Source: Proluteimonas luteida (lineage in GTDB: Bacteria > Pseudomonadota > Gammaproteobacteria > Xanthomonadales > Xanthomonadaceae). Taken from it: a stretch of 64,000 nt of DNA. The position numbers and the translations under genes are program-made. Where the stretch lies: positions 62,001 through 126,000 of the forward strand of contig NZ_JAIWPT010000011.1 in NCBI RefSeq assembly GCF_021191695.1, given 5' to 3'. The notes beneath the pieces are model-generated. The model did no database searches, was not told the origin of the DNA, and worked only from the letters and a program-made list of their open reading frames with translations. How positions within the stretch are numbered: position 1 is the stretch's first letter; each line of letters begins with the position of its first letter. Below, in pieces: positions 34,441-46,493 of this stretch.

Positions 34441-37140
34441 TCAGCCACGCCGCAGCAGCAGCTGGGTCATCAGCGCGCGCAGCGCCGGGGCGCGCACCGG
34501 TTTGCGCAGGCAGCCCCAGCCGCGGGCGTCGGCCAGCCCGCGCAGGGTGTCGTCGTGCGCGGCGCTGACCAGGATCACCAGCGGCGGCAGCGGCCAGTGC
34601 GCGGCCAGCCGGTCGTACAGCGCGGGACCGTCGAGCGTGCCCAGTTGCACGTCCAGCAGCACCAGCGCCGGTGGCGGCAGTGCCGGCGCGGCGGCGATCG
34701 CGTCGTCGCCGCCGCCGGCGAAGTCGACCGCGCACCGCCAGCGCTGCAGCAGCGCGCGCGTGGCCTCGCAGACGCGCGGGTCGTCGTCGATGCACCAGAC
34801 CCGGCACCCGTGCAGCGGCGAATCCTCGTCCGCGTGGGTTGCCGCCGGGGCTGCCGGCGGTGCGTCCGTGCCGGCCACGCCCAGCGGCACGGTCACCGAG
34901 AACACGCTGCCCACGCCCGGCCGTGAGCGCAACCCGATGCGGTGTCCGAGCAGTCGTGCGATGCGGTCGACGATCGCCAGCCCGAGCCCGGCGCCGCGCT
35001 CGCTGGCGATGCCGTCGTCGAGCCGGCGGAACTCCTCGAAGATCTCGTGCTGGCGGCCCGGCGGGATGCCGGGGCCGGTGTCGTGGACCTCGATGCGCAG
35101 CGCGTCGCCGACCCGGCGGCAGCCGATCGCGATGCGCCCGCGCGGGGTGTAGCGCACCGCGTTCGACAGGAAGTTCTGCAGGATCCGGCGCAGTAGGGTC
35201 GCGTCGCTGCGCACCCAGGCGCGGGTGGCGACGGCGTCGAGCCGCAGGCCGCGCGCGGCCGCCAGCACCCCGGCCTCGCGCGCCAGCGCGTCGAGCAGCG
35301 GGCCGAGCGCGAAGTCGCGCACGTCGGTCTGCAGGGTGCCCGACTCCAGCCGGGAGATGTCGAGCAGGCTGGCGAGGATGCCGTCCTGCGCCGCGAGCGC
35401 GCCATCGATGCTGTCGGCCAGTTCGCGCGCCTCGCTCGCGCGCAGGCCGCTTCCGGGCACGTCGTCGGCGGGCATGCCGTTGTCGCCCACGCCGCCGTCG
35501 TGCAGCCGCCCGCGCAGCGCCGACAGGAACATCCGCGCCGCGTTCAGCGGCTGCAGCAGGTCGTGCACGGCGGAGGCGACGAAGCGGCCCTTGTAGCGGT
35601 TCGCCGCCTCGGCGTCGCGGCGCGCCTGTTCCAGGTCGGCGGTGCGCTCGGCGATGCGCCGCTCCAGCGAGTCGGCCAGCGAGCGCAGCTCGCGCGCGGT
35701 GGTCTTGTAGCTGGTGATGTCGGCGTAGCTGGTGACGAAGCCGCCTTCGGGCAACGGGTTGCCGCGGATCTCCAGCACCGTGCCGTCCTCCTTCTCGCTC
35801 TCGCGCATGTGCGGCTTGCCGCTGCGCAGGTGGCCCAGCCGGCGCTGGATCGCGTCCTCGACCGGTCCCGGCCCGAGCAGGCCGCGGCGCGCGTTGTAGC
35901 GGAACACGTCCTCGATCGGCGTGCCCACCTGCACCAAGTCCGGCGGGAACCGGAACAGTTCGATGTAGCGGGCGTTCCACGCGACGATGCGCAGGTCGGC
36001 GTCGATGATCACCACGCCCTGCGGCAGGTGCGCCAGGCGCCGGCTCAGGCCGGTGTCGGCTTCCTGCGCGGCCGCGACCAACCCGTCCTGCGCGGTGCGC
36101 AGTTCCTCGGCGTGCTGGCGCACCAGGGTTTCCAGTTCCAGCCGGCTGCGCCGGCGCAGCGCGCCCAGGCGCAGGCGTTGCTGCAGGAACAGCAGCACGA
36201 ACGCCAGCGCCAGCCACGACGCGCCGGCGATCGTGGCCCACTGCCGCGCGGCGACGGCGACCGGCGCGGCATCGTGCAGCAGGTGCAGGGTCCAGTCGGT
36301 GCCGTCGACGGGCGCGCGCTGCCACAGCCAGCGCCCGGGCATCGGCGGCTGGTCGATGCGCAGCAGTTCGCCACCGCCCGGCGCCCGCAGCGCCTGCACC
36401 GCGACCGGCTGCAGCGCCTGGCCCTCGTACTGGCGGGTGTCGGCGAGTTCCGTGCGCGTGGCCGCGTCCAGCGGCGCCAGCACCCGGTAGCGCCACGCGG
36501 CGCGGCTGGCGAGGAACACCACGTCGTGCGCGTCGCTGACCAGCACGGTGTCGCCGTCGGCCGGCCAGGCCTGCTGGATCGCGTCGAGCTCGATCTTGAT
36601 CACCACCACGCCGATCGCGTGGCCGGCGTCGTCGCGCACCGCCTCGGACAGGAAATAGCCGGGCACGCCGGTGGTCACGCCGATGCCGTAGAAGCGGCCT
36701 TCGCCCTCGCGCAGCGCCTGCTGCACATAGGGGCGGAAACTGTAGTCCTCGCCGACGTTGCTGCCCGGCGTCTGCCAGTTGCTGGCCGCCACCGCGATGC
36801 CGTCGGCGTCGGTCAGGGTCAGCGTCGAGGCGCGGGTGCTGCGGTTGGCCTGCTCCAGGCGCAGGTTGAGCTGCTGCCGCATCGCCGCGTCGGCCGGGCC
36901 CGAGGCGCCGCGGCGCACGTCCGGGTTGATCGCCAGCAGCCGCGGCAGCATCCGGTAGCGCTCGATGCGCTGGTTCAGGGCCTGCGCATGCAGCGCCAGC
37001 TGCTGCGTCGCCTGCTGCGACTGCTGCGCCAGCGCGCGGCGGCCGCCTTCGCGATGGGCCACGGCGGCCACCAGCAGCAGCCCGCCGCCGGTCAGCAGCA
37101 AGGTCAGCAGGAAACGGTGGAGTCGGGTGGCCGGGCGCAT
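34441..37140 (-). CDS. Hybrid sensor histidine kinase with DctB-like sensor
   Basis: 899 residues. Order: TM helix (about 11-27); a large periplasmic dCache region (about 30-295) with DctB-like wording (RYRMLPRLLAINPDV, GEDYSFRPYVQQAL, GRFYGIGVTTGVPGYFLSEAV); TM (about 302-320); PAS (about 372-480); coiled coil; HisKA with His526 in FVASAVHDLLQPLNAARM; HATPase; and a receiver domain (about 775-899). DctB senses C4-dicarboxylates; the kinase half resembles NahK/ErcS-type hybrids. dctA lies 1.5 kb away. Its partner is probably the LuxR-type regulator next door rather than a sigma-54 DctD. Confidence 0.88.
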   Translation of the reverse strand: MRPATRLHRFLLTLLLTGGGLLLVAAVAHREGGRRALAQQSQQATQQLALHAQALNQRIERYRMLPRLLAINPDVRRGASGPADAAMRQQLNLRLEQANRSTRASTLTLTDADGIAVAASNWQTPGSNVGEDYSFRPYVQQALREGEGRFYGIGVTTGVPGYFLSEAVRDDAGHAIGVVVIKIELDAIQQAWPADGDTVLVSDAHDVVFLASRAAWRYRVLAPLDAATRTELADTRQYEGQALQPVAVQALRAPGGGELLRIDQPPMPGRWLWQRAPVDGTDWTLHLLHDAAPVAVAARQWATIAGASWLALAFVLLFLQQRLRLGALRRRSRLELETLVRQHAEELRTAQDGLVAAAQEADTGLSRRLAHLPQGVVIIDADLRIVAWNARYIELFRFPPDLVQVGTPIEDVFRYNARRGLLGPGPVEDAIQRRLGHLRSGKPHMRESEKEDGTVLEIRGNPLPEGGFVTSYADITSYKTTARELRSLADSLERRIAERTADLEQARRDAEAANRYKGRFVASAVHDLLQPLNAARMFLSALRGRLHDGGVGDNGMPADDVPGSGLRASEARELADSIDGALAAQDGILASLLDISRLESGTLQTDVRDFALGPLLDALAREAGVLAAARGLRLDAVATRAWVRSDATLLRRILQNFLSNAVRYTPRGRIAIGCRRVGDALRIEVHDTGPGIPPGRQHEIFEEFRRLDDGIASERGAGLGLAIVDRIARLLGHRIGLRSRPGVGSVFSVTVPLGVAGTDAPPAAPAATHADEDSPLHGCRVWCIDDDPRVCEATRALLQRWRCAVDFAGGGDDAIAAAPALPPPALVLLDVQLGTLDGPALYDRLAAHWPLPPLVILVSAAHDDTLRGLADARGWGCLRKPVRAPALRALMTQLLLRRG

Positions 37141-37214
37141 CGCCGACAGTGTAGGGGCGCGCGCCGCCGGGTCGCGGACCGGCGGGTCAGGACGGGTCGA
37201 TCAGGGCATGCTGA

Positions 37215-38384
37215 TCAAAAATGGACCTGGGCACGGACCTCGACCAGGTCCGGGCGGCTGCGCACGCCAGCGCGCGTGGCGTCGACGCGCACGTAGTTGG
37301 CCTGCAGCTTCACGTACGGGCTCAGGTACCAGTTGGCGCCGACGGTCCAGTCGTGCTGGCGGCCGCCGTCGATGCCGGCGTCGTCGAGATCGACATGGCT
37401 GTAGCGCGCCAGCAGCTCGACCGCGCCCTGTGCCCGTGCCGGCTTCGGGTTGGACAGGTTGCCCGCCGCGTACGGGCGGCTCTCGCCGGTCAGCAGCCAG
37501 CTGGCGGTGACATAGCCGCCGTCGGCGCGGTAGTCGCGCAGGCCGTCGTCGCGGGCGATGTCCGCGCGCATCAGCTCGCCCTGCAGCGACACCGGGCCGC
37601 GGATCCACACGCCTTCCAGGCCGGTACGGTGGAGGTGCGCCACCGGTGCCAGGCTGCCCGAGTCGACCAGGCGCACCGGGGTCAGGCCGGCGCCGGGCCG
37701 CGCCTGCAGGCGCGCATCGGCGGCGTGCGCCGCGCCGCGGCCGTCGGTCCAGCCTTCCGGGTTCTCGCGCGAGGCCGACACGCCCAGGTGCAGCACGTCG
37801 CCGTCGCCCTTGCGCGGGGTCCACGCCGCGCGCCCAGCGAAGGTCTGGCCGGGATTGTCGCCGTGCAGGTCCGTGCCCGCGTAGCCGCCGGCCTGCAGCA
37901 GGTAATGCGGCTGCTCGAAGGTCCATTCCAGGCCGGTGCGGCGGCCCTGGTAGAAGGCCTGGGTCGGCGTCGACATCTCCATGAGGCTGACCGCGCGCGA
38001 GCTGGTCGCGCCCTCCAGCCCCACCGGCACCTTGATGTAGCCCACGCGCAGCTTGCCGACGTCGCGGCCGAACAGGGCCTTGCTCTCGACCCGCAGGTAG
38101 ACGTCGAGCCAGGTGTGGGACTCGAAATCGTAGTACACCATCGCATCCCACACCCCGGGCTTCTTCAGCGTCGCGCCGAACTCGCGCCGGCGCAGGCCGG
38201 CGTCGTCGTCCAGCCGCGGCTCGCCGCCGAAGTCGACATGGTCCCAGGCGAAGTTGCCGGTGGCGGCCAGGGTGATGTCGCCGGCGAAGCCGACGCGCGG
38301 CGGCCATGCGCCGGTATCGGCGGCATACGCGCACGCGGACGCCGTGCAGGCGCACAGGAGGAGGGACAGGGAGGCGGGACGCAT
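37215..38384 (-). CDS. OprO/OprP-family porin
   Basis: 389 residues, signal peptide ending CAYAAD, then the phosphate-selective porin O/P fold: VGFAGDITLAATGNFAW, RREFGATLKKPGVWDAMVYYDFES, LRVGYIKVPVGLEGATSSRAVSLMEMS, closing with LVEVRAQVHF (C-terminal aromatic). Members form outer-membrane trimers for anions such as phosphate; the neighbouring DctA suggests organic anions here. It is divergent from dctA over a 320-base gap that must hold both promoters. Confidence 0.85.
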   Translation of the reverse strand: MRPASLSLLLCACTASACAYAADTGAWPPRVGFAGDITLAATGNFAWDHVDFGGEPRLDDDAGLRRREFGATLKKPGVWDAMVYYDFESHTWLDVYLRVESKALFGRDVGKLRVGYIKVPVGLEGATSSRAVSLMEMSTPTQAFYQGRRTGLEWTFEQPHYLLQAGGYAGTDLHGDNPGQTFAGRAAWTPRKGDGDVLHLGVSASRENPEGWTDGRGAAHAADARLQARPGAGLTPVRLVDSGSLAPVAHLHRTGLEGVWIRGPVSLQGELMRADIARDDGLRDYRADGGYVTASWLLTGESRPYAAGNLSNPKPARAQGAVELLARYSHVDLDDAGIDGGRQHDWTVGANWYLSPYVKLQANYVRVDATRAGVRSRPDLVEVRAQVHF

Positions 38385-38705
38385 GGGGAACTCGTGGAGG
38401 TGTCGGCAAGGCGCCGACCGGTCGTTTCGATGAACCGGGCCGCGTGAACCGGTGCGCGGCGGGGGGCGCCGTCATTGTAGGCCCGCCCGGTCGCATCTAA
38501 TCCAAAGTGACTAGGGCCGCGCCCGTGTGCGTCCGCTGCTGCGTCATTGCTCGCTTCCCCGGAGCCCGGGAAGACGGGCATCCCTGCGCGGCGCATGCGT
38601 GCTGCAGTGCGGTAACACCAATAGGCTATCGGCGCCCGCGCACCGCTGACGTACAACTGCCGCCCCGGCATCCGCGTTCGACGGATGCGTCCACCGGAGC
38701 GTTCC
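38385..38705. promoter_or_regulatory. Divergent control region between porin and dctA
   Basis: No gene is seen. GCATCCG (38668-38674) and CGGATGC (38682-38688) form a seven-base stem in the dctA leader, just ahead of the GGAG site at 38695-38698. TAGGCTAT near 38632 is a possible -10 box. I found no sigma-54 promoter here, unlike rhizobial or Pseudomonas dctA. Binding sites for the LuxR-type regulator are expected here but cannot be named. Confidence 0.45.
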
Positions 38706-40061
38706 ATGCACGTCGGCACCGATCCCCAGCCCGTCGCCGGGCCCCTGCCGTGGTATCGCCAGCTCTACGCGCAGGTGATCGTGGCGATCGTGCTCGGTGC
38801 GCTGCTCGGCCACTACGCGCCGGCGCTGGCGGAACAGATGAAGCCGCTCGGCGATGCCTTCATCAAGCTGGTCAAGATGATCATCGCGCCGGTGATCTTC
38901 CTGACCATCGTCACCGGCATCGCCGGCATGACCCAGCTGCGCAGCGTCGGCCGCGTGTTCGCCAAGGCGATGGCCTACTTCCTGTGCTTCTCGACGCTGG
39001 CGCTGGTGATCGGCATGGTGGTCGCGCACGTGGTGCAGCCGGGCGCCGGCATGGACATCGACCCGGCCTCGCTCGACACCAGCGCGGTGCAGGGCTACGT
39101 GCAGGCCTCGCACGAGATGACCCTGACCGGATTCCTGCTCGACATCATTCCCGGCACGCTGGTCGGCGCCTTCGTCGGCGGCAACATCCTGCAGGTGCTG
39201 TTCGTCGCGGTGCTGTCCGGCATCGCGCTGGCGATGGTCGGCGAACGCGGCCGGCCGGTGCTGACGCTGCTCGAAGCGCTGACCACGCCGGTGTTCAAGC
39301 TGGTGCACCTGCTGATGAAGGCCGCGCCGGTCGGCGCGTTCGGCGCGATCGCCTTCACCATCGGCCGCTACGGCCTGGAGTCGCTGGTCAACCTGGCCTG
39401 GCTGGTCGGCACGTTCTACGTCAGCGCGCTGCTGTTCGTGCTGGTGATCCTGGGCACGGTGTCGCGGCTGTGCGGGTTCTCGATCCTCAAGCTGATGCGC
39501 TACCTCAAGGCCGAGCTGCTGCTGGTGCTGGGCACCTCGTCGTCGGAATCCGCGCTGCCGTCGCTGATGGAGAAGATGGAGAAGGCCGGCTGCCGCAAGT
39601 CGGTGGTCGGGCTGGTCGTGCCGACCGGCTACTCGTTCAACCTCGACGGCACCAACCTGTACATGACTCTGGCCGCGCTGTTCATCGCCCAGGCCACCAA
39701 CATCGAGCTGACGCTGTGGCAGCAGGTCACCCTGCTGCTGGTGGCGATGCTCAGCTCCAAGGGCGCGGCCGGCGTGACCGGCGCGGGTTTCATCACCCTG
39801 GCGGCGACGCTGTCGGTGGTGCCGACGGTGCCGGTCGCCGGCATCGCGCTGATCCTGGGCGTCGACCGCTTCATGAGCGAGTGCCGCTCGATCACCAATT
39901 TCATCGGCAACGCGGTGGCCACGGTCGTGGTCGCGCGCTGGGAGAACGCGCTCGACCGCGACGCACTGGCGCGGGCGCTCGACGGCGGGGCGGGCCCGCT
40001 CGCGGCGGCGCCCGATCCGGCGGCCGGCCCGGGCGACCGCGAGGTGCTGGCCGCCGACTGA
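38706..40061 (+). CDS. dctA: C4-dicarboxylate:cation symporter
   Basis: 451 residues of the DAACS family, about nine helices with two re-entrant loops. Signatures: [22 protein letters not shown], the serine-rich loop [42 protein letters not shown] and [20 protein letters not shown]. Imports succinate, fumarate and malate across the inner membrane. GGAG six bases before ATG 38706 sets the start; an in-frame ATG at 38685 lies inside the leader hairpin. The C-terminal tail is Ala/Gly/Pro-rich and variable. Confidence 0.95.
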   Translation: MHVGTDPQPVAGPLPWYRQLYAQVIVAIVLGALLGHYAPALAEQMKPLGDAFIKLVKMIIAPVIFLTIVTGIAGMTQLRSVGRVFAKAMAYFLCFSTLALVIGMVVAHVVQPGAGMDIDPASLDTSAVQGYVQASHEMTLTGFLLDIIPGTLVGAFVGGNILQVLFVAVLSGIALAMVGERGRPVLTLLEALTTPVFKLVHLLMKAAPVGAFGAIAFTIGRYGLESLVNLAWLVGTFYVSALLFVLVILGTVSRLCGFSILKLMRYLKAELLLVLGTSSSESALPSLMEKMEKAGCRKSVVGLVVPTGYSFNLDGTNLYMTLAALFIAQATNIELTLWQQVTLLLVAMLSSKGAAGVTGAGFITLAATLSVVPTVPVAGIALILGVDRFMSECRSITNFIGNAVATVVVARWENALDRDALARALDGGAGPLAAAPDPAAGPGDREVLAAD

Positions 40062-40104
40062 CCACCGCCCGGCATCGCGTGCCGGGCATACGAGGAGGGA
40101 GAAC

Positions 40105-41127
40105 ATGAGACGACAGACACGATGGACGGGCCTGCTGGCCGCCCTGCTGCTGGCCTGCAGCGGCGCGGCGGCCGCGCAGCCCGCGCTGCGGACGATTCCG
40201 CTGTGGCCGGCCGGCCACCTGCCGCAGACGGTCAACGGGCCGGAGCAGGTCGGCAACGAGGGCGGCGCGATGGGCGCGGTGACCCGCGTCTCCGAACCGC
40301 GGATGGAGATCCACCGTCCCGCGCAGCCCAACGGCACCGCGGTGCTGATCCTCGGCGGCGGCGGCTACTTCCGCATCCAGGTCGGCACCGCGGCGCGGCC
40401 GATGGCGCAGTGGCTGGCGTCGATCGGGGTCACCAGCGCGGTGCTGTACTACCGCATGCCGGTCGACGGCTGGCCGGCCTCGGCGCCGTTCGCCGACGGC
40501 CAGCGCGCGATGCGCCTGCTGCGGGCGCATGCCGGCGAACTCGGCATCGATCCGCAGAAGATCGGGGTCATGGGCTCCTCGGCCGGCGCCAACCTCGGCG
40601 GCATCCTCGCCACCCGCTTCGACCACGATTTCTACCCGGCGCTCGACGCCAGCGACCGGCTGCCGTCGCGCCCGGACTTCCTGGTGATGCTCTATCCGGT
40701 GGTGACGCTGAAGCCGCCCTACGACACCACCCGCAGCCGCCGCGAGCTCGCCACCCAGGCCGACGCGGTGGAGGCGTACTCGGTCGAGGCGCACGTGCGC
40801 GCCGACATGCCGCCGGTGTTCCTGGCCCACGCCGCGGACGACCGCATCGCCGACGTCGGCCACAGCCTGCTGATGTTCCAGGCCGCGCGTGCGCACGACG
40901 TGCCGGCCGAGCTGCACGTCTTCGAGCGCGGCGGCCACAGCTGGGGTCTCGGGCGGCCGGGCACGCAGGTCGCCCAGTGGCCGCGCCTGTTTGCCACCTG
41001 GGCCCGCGCCCATGGCTTCATGGCCGCCCCGGCGGCGGGCCTGCAGCCGCTGACCGGCGCCGGGCTCGCGCCGACCCGGGCCGCGCCCGTCGACGACGAC
41101 GCCCCGTTCGAGGACGAGGGCGACTGA
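40105..41127 (+). CDS. Secreted alpha/beta hydrolase, esterase-like
   Basis: 340 residues, signal peptide (LLAALLLACSGAAAAQ). BD-FAE/acetylxylan-esterase-like fold: ILGGGGYFRI (oxyanion HGGG variant), GVMGSSAGANLGG (nucleophile Ser159), AHAADDRIADV (Asp) and GGHSWGLG (His). It would cleave short acyl or feruloyl esters outside the inner membrane. A strong GGAGG site precedes the ATG and dctA ends 43 bases earlier, so it may share the dctA transcript. The acidic tail is unusual. Confidence 0.85.
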   Translation: MRRQTRWTGLLAALLLACSGAAAAQPALRTIPLWPAGHLPQTVNGPEQVGNEGGAMGAVTRVSEPRMEIHRPAQPNGTAVLILGGGGYFRIQVGTAARPMAQWLASIGVTSAVLYYRMPVDGWPASAPFADGQRAMRLLRAHAGELGIDPQKIGVMGSSAGANLGGILATRFDHDFYPALDASDRLPSRPDFLVMLYPVVTLKPPYDTTRSRRELATQADAVEAYSVEAHVRADMPPVFLAHAADDRIADVGHSLLMFQAARAHDVPAELHVFERGGHSWGLGRPGTQVAQWPRLFATWARAHGFMAAPAAGLQPLTGAGLAPTRAAPVDDDAPFEDEGD

Positions 41128-41219
41128 AGCGCCCGGGAAGGCAGCGCCCGCCGCCGCGGTGCCCGATGCCTTCCCGGACCCGGAGCCCCGACCGCCATCC
41201 GCATTCCTGGAGATATCCG

Positions 41220-42713
41220 ATGAACCGCAACCGCAACCATACCCGCGCCCTCGCCGCCGGCGTCCTGCTGGGGCTGGCCGCACTGCCCGCCGTCGCCGCC
41301 GAACCCGCCAGCGAGGCCGACCTGCGCGAACTGGTCCGCCAGCAGGCCGAGCAACTGCGCCTGCAGTCCGAACAGCTGCAGGCGCTCAACCAGCGCCTGA
41401 GCGCGCTCGAAGGCGGCGCACCCGCCGTGGCCGCGACGCCCGCCGCCGCGCCCGCGTCCGACCCGATCCAGGCCCAGGTCGACGCCGCCGTCGCCGACAC
41501 CCGCCAGGACGACGACCTCGCCATCCTGCAGGCGCAGGTCGCCCAGCTCGCCGCCGGCGGCGGCACCGGCGGCGGCAACACCAGCTGGCGCCGTGGCGGC
41601 CCGGAGTTCCGCAACGCCGACGGCAGCTTCACCTTCCACCCGCGCGGCCGCGTGCTGATGGACTTCTCGTCCACCCACGGCTCCGGCTACGACGCGCGCA
41701 ACATCAGCGGCACCGAAATGCGCCAGGTGCGCCTGGGCGCGGAGGGCACGATGGGCCCGCTGGGCTACAAGATCGATGCCGAGCTGTCCGACAACAGCGT
41801 CACCATCTCCGACGCCTACCTGCGCTGGAACACGCGGTTCGGGACCCTGCCGGCGGAGTTCTACGTCGGCAACAAGCTCAAGGACCGCGCCCTCGATTCC
41901 AGCACCACGCTGACCCGCACGCCGTTCATGGAGCGCAATGCGGTGGCCTCGGTCGGCATGCCCAACAGCGGCTACTTCGGCCTCGGCGCGCAGATGAAGC
42001 TGATCGGGCAGAACTGGCACTACAGCCTCGGCGTGACCGGCGACGACATCGGCAACACCGGTGGCGAGAGCGACTCGCTGACCTGGACCACGCGCGCGCA
42101 CTGGAACCCGGTCAAGCGCCCGGCCGGCTTCCTGCACGTGGGCGGCTGGTACGTCCACGAGGACTTCGGCAGCGACGTGGGCAGCATCAACAAGGTGCCG
42201 CGCATCGCCTCGGGCTTCAACGACAACGTCCGCGTCTCGGCCAGCTCGATCGCCAACGTCACCCGCGAGTCGATCTGGGGCGCCGAGCTCGGCGGCACCT
42301 GGCGCAGTGGCTGGGCGTTCGCCGAGTACGCCGAGCGCACGATCAGCTCGCGCACCGTCGACGACTTCACCCAGAAGGCCACCTCGGTCTACGCCGGCTG
42401 GCTGCTCACCGGCGAGAAGCCCGGCTTCAGCGCCCGCTCCGGCGTGTGGGGCACCACGCGCGTCGCCCGTCCGGTCACCGACGGCGGTATCGGCGCCTGG
42501 GAACTGGCCGTGCGCTACGACGATTTCGACTTCACCGACGCCGCGCGCGGCGGCGAGGGCGACGCCTGGACCCTGGGCGTGAACTGGTACCTCAACAACT
42601 GGTCGCGGCTGATGCTCAACTACGTGCGCTGGACCACCGACAACCAGGTCGGCGCCTACACGGGCCGGGACTCGGGCAACACCGTCAACGTCCGCGCCCA
42701 GGTCGTGTTCTGA
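41220..42713 (+). CDS. OprO/OprP-family porin with N-terminal coiled coil
   Basis: 497 residues. Signal peptide to AVAAEPA, then a heptad-like segment (LRELVRQQAEQLRLQSEQLQ...) of the kind found in OprP/OprO and related porins. An Ala/Gly-rich linker leads to the 16-strand barrel (FTFHPRGRVLMDFSS; LGAEGTMGPLGYKIDAELSDNSV; ending NTVNVRAQVVF). The coiled coil may reach the peptidoglycan or assist trimerisation. It follows the esterase-like gene by 92 bases on the same strand. Confidence 0.88.
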   Translation: MNRNRNHTRALAAGVLLGLAALPAVAAEPASEADLRELVRQQAEQLRLQSEQLQALNQRLSALEGGAPAVAATPAAAPASDPIQAQVDAAVADTRQDDDLAILQAQVAQLAAGGGTGGGNTSWRRGGPEFRNADGSFTFHPRGRVLMDFSSTHGSGYDARNISGTEMRQVRLGAEGTMGPLGYKIDAELSDNSVTISDAYLRWNTRFGTLPAEFYVGNKLKDRALDSSTTLTRTPFMERNAVASVGMPNSGYFGLGAQMKLIGQNWHYSLGVTGDDIGNTGGESDSLTWTTRAHWNPVKRPAGFLHVGGWYVHEDFGSDVGSINKVPRIASGFNDNVRVSASSIANVTRESIWGAELGGTWRSGWAFAEYAERTISSRTVDDFTQKATSVYAGWLLTGEKPGFSARSGVWGTTRVARPVTDGGIGAWELAVRYDDFDFTDAARGGEGDAWTLGVNWYLNNWSRLMLNYVRWTTDNQVGAYTGRDSGNTVNVRAQVVF

Positions 42714-42790
42714 CCGCGCCGCGGCGCCGGCGCCCCGTGGCCCGGCGCCGCACCGCACGCCACCGTCCGGGGCGGTGCGCGTCGCGGGGT

Positions 42791-42796
42791 TAGAAT
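42791..42796 (+). promoter_or_regulatory. -10 box for the malic enzyme gene
   Basis: TAGAAT, matching the -10 boxes ahead of rsgA and aceE. It lies 50 bases before the maeB start. No clear -35 is visible. Confidence 0.45.
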
Positions 42797-42846
42797 CCCC
42801 GGTCCCGCGCCCGAATCCGCGCCCGCCCGCCACCAGACAGAACCCG

Positions 42847-45135
<2,289 letters not shown>

Positions 45136-45154
45136 CCGCGCGTGCGACACCGAA

Positions 45155-45499
45155 CCCTTCTCCCGCAAGCGGGAGAAGGTGGCGCGCAGCGCCGGATGAG
45201 GGCGCTTCCGCGCCGTCAGCGCATCCCACCCGCGTCGTGGCAGCTTCTCCCGCCCACTGCATCACATCCCGAGTTGCCCCTGAGCCCTTCTCCCGCAAGC
45301 GGGAGAAGGTGGCGCGCAGCGTCGGATGAGGGTGCTTCCGTGCCGGCAGTGCATCCCACCCGCGTCGTGGCAGCTTCTCCCACCCACTGCATCACATCCC
45401 GGATTGCCCCTGAGCCCTTCTCCCGCAAGCGGGAGAAGGTGGCGCGCAGCGCCGGATGAGGGTGCTTCCGTGCCGGCAGTGCATCCCGCCCGCGTCGTG
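45155..45499. repeat. Tandem array of 130-bp units (about 2.6 copies)
   Basis: Units begin at 45155, 45285 and 45415, exactly 130 bases apart, and differ at only a few positions; the third stops after about 85 bases. Each begins with a hairpin, CTTCTCCCGC-AA-GCGGGAGAAG, a common intergenic palindrome in this group. Since 130 is not a multiple of three, no protein repeat is encoded. It fills the gap between the convergent maeB and response-regulator genes. Confidence 0.9.
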
Positions 45500-45532
45500 G
45501 GAACCTTCCTGCATGCGGGGAAGGGCAGGAAA

Positions 45533-45928
45533 TCACGTCCCGCCCGTTGCCAGCAGCCGTATCGCGATCGCCGGCAGCGCATCCAGCTCGTCCTTGAGCA
45601 CCAGCGCATCGGCCTGCGGCGTGTCGTCGTCGAGGCCTTCCAGCGCCCCGGTCATCAGCACCACCGGCACCCCCGGCAACGCGGCGCGGGCCAGCGCCAG
45701 CGCCTGCGCGCCGGAGAAGCCCGGCAGGTTGACGTCCGAGAGCACCAGCTGCGGCAGGAAGTCGCGCAGCGCCTCGACCAGCCCGGCCTCGTCGTGCACG
45801 CGCCGGCAGTCGATGGCCATGCCGGCATCGCACAGCGCCAGCTCGACGAGCTCGGCGTCGTCGCGCGAATCGTCGACGATCAGCACGCGCCAGCGCGGCG
45901 CGGCAGCGCTGCCCTCAGGGCCGGACAC
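45533..45928 (-). CDS. CheY-like response regulator (receiver only)
   Basis: 131 residues, a single receiver domain: acidic pair in VLIVDDSRDDAELVEL, phosphoacceptor Asp65 in VLSDVNLPG, Thr in VLMTGALEG and Lys near ALVLKDELD. With no output domain it likely works in a phosphorelay or by protein contact. It follows the next regulator by six bases on the same strand. Confidence 0.85.
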   Translation of the reverse strand: MSGPEGSAAAPRWRVLIVDDSRDDAELVELALCDAGMAIDCRRVHDEAGLVEALRDFLPQLVLSDVNLPGFSGAQALALARAALPGVPVVLMTGALEGLDDDTPQADALVLKDELDALPAIAIRLLATGGT

Positions 45929-45934
45929 GCAGGC

Positions 45935-46387
45935 TCAGTCCTCTTCCGGCACTTCGTTGAGCACGGCCCAGAACTTGCCGAGGGTGCGCACCGCGTCGAA
46001 GAACTGGTCCACGTCCACCGGCTTAACCACGTAGGCGTTGACGCCGAGGTCCCAGCTGCGCGCCAGGTCGCTTTCCTCGCGCGACGAGGACAGGATCACT
46101 ACCGGCATGCGCTTGAGCGTCTCGTGCTCGCGCAGCTGCTTGAGCACCTCCAGGCCGTCCATGCGCGGCATCTTGATGTCGAGCAGCAGTACCGCCGGGT
46201 CGCCCTCGGGGCGGTCGGCGAACTTGCCGCGGCGGAACAGGTAGTCCAGCGTCTCCACACCGTCCTCGACGTGGACGATGGGATTGGCGAGGTGGGCTTC
46301 GCCCAGGGCATCGATCGCCATCTCGGCGTCGTGCGGGCTGTCCTCGGCGAGGAGGATCGTGCGGATATCGCTCATGTACTTGTCCAT
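45935..46387 (-). CDS. Rcp1-type response regulator
   Basis: 150 residues, receiver only: ILLAEDSPHDAEMAIDAL, the longer loop YLFRRGKFADRPEGDPAVLLLD with Asp70, VVILSSSREESDL and NAYVVKPVDVDQF. This insertion is typical of Rcp1-like partners of phytochrome-type kinases. ATG at 46387 is taken; 46375 is another in-frame ATG. It lies between the kinase and the second regulator, so the three form one signalling operon. Confidence 0.85.
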   Translation of the reverse strand: MDKYMSDIRTILLAEDSPHDAEMAIDALGEAHLANPIVHVEDGVETLDYLFRRGKFADRPEGDPAVLLLDIKMPRMDGLEVLKQLREHETLKRMPVVILSSSREESDLARSWDLGVNAYVVKPVDVDQFFDAVRTLGKFWAVLNEVPEED

Positions 46388-46493
46388 GTCGGTCGGGTTG
46401 GGGGTCGGGAAGTGCGGAAAGGGCGGTGGGCGACAACGGGTGCTGCGGTGGATCGGGGTGCTGCGGGTGGCGCGCGGAGCGTGGGGCGGCGTC

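Noticed and set aside
38385..38705. Sigma-54 promoter at dctA, expected by analogy with DctB/DctD systems
   Set aside because: No TGGCAC-N5-TTGC match on either strand of this gap; the system seems to use a LuxR-type regulator.
45155..45499. Possible CRISPR array
   Set aside because: The 130-base units are repeated in full with no unique spacers, and only about 2.6 copies exist; it is a plain tandem repeat.
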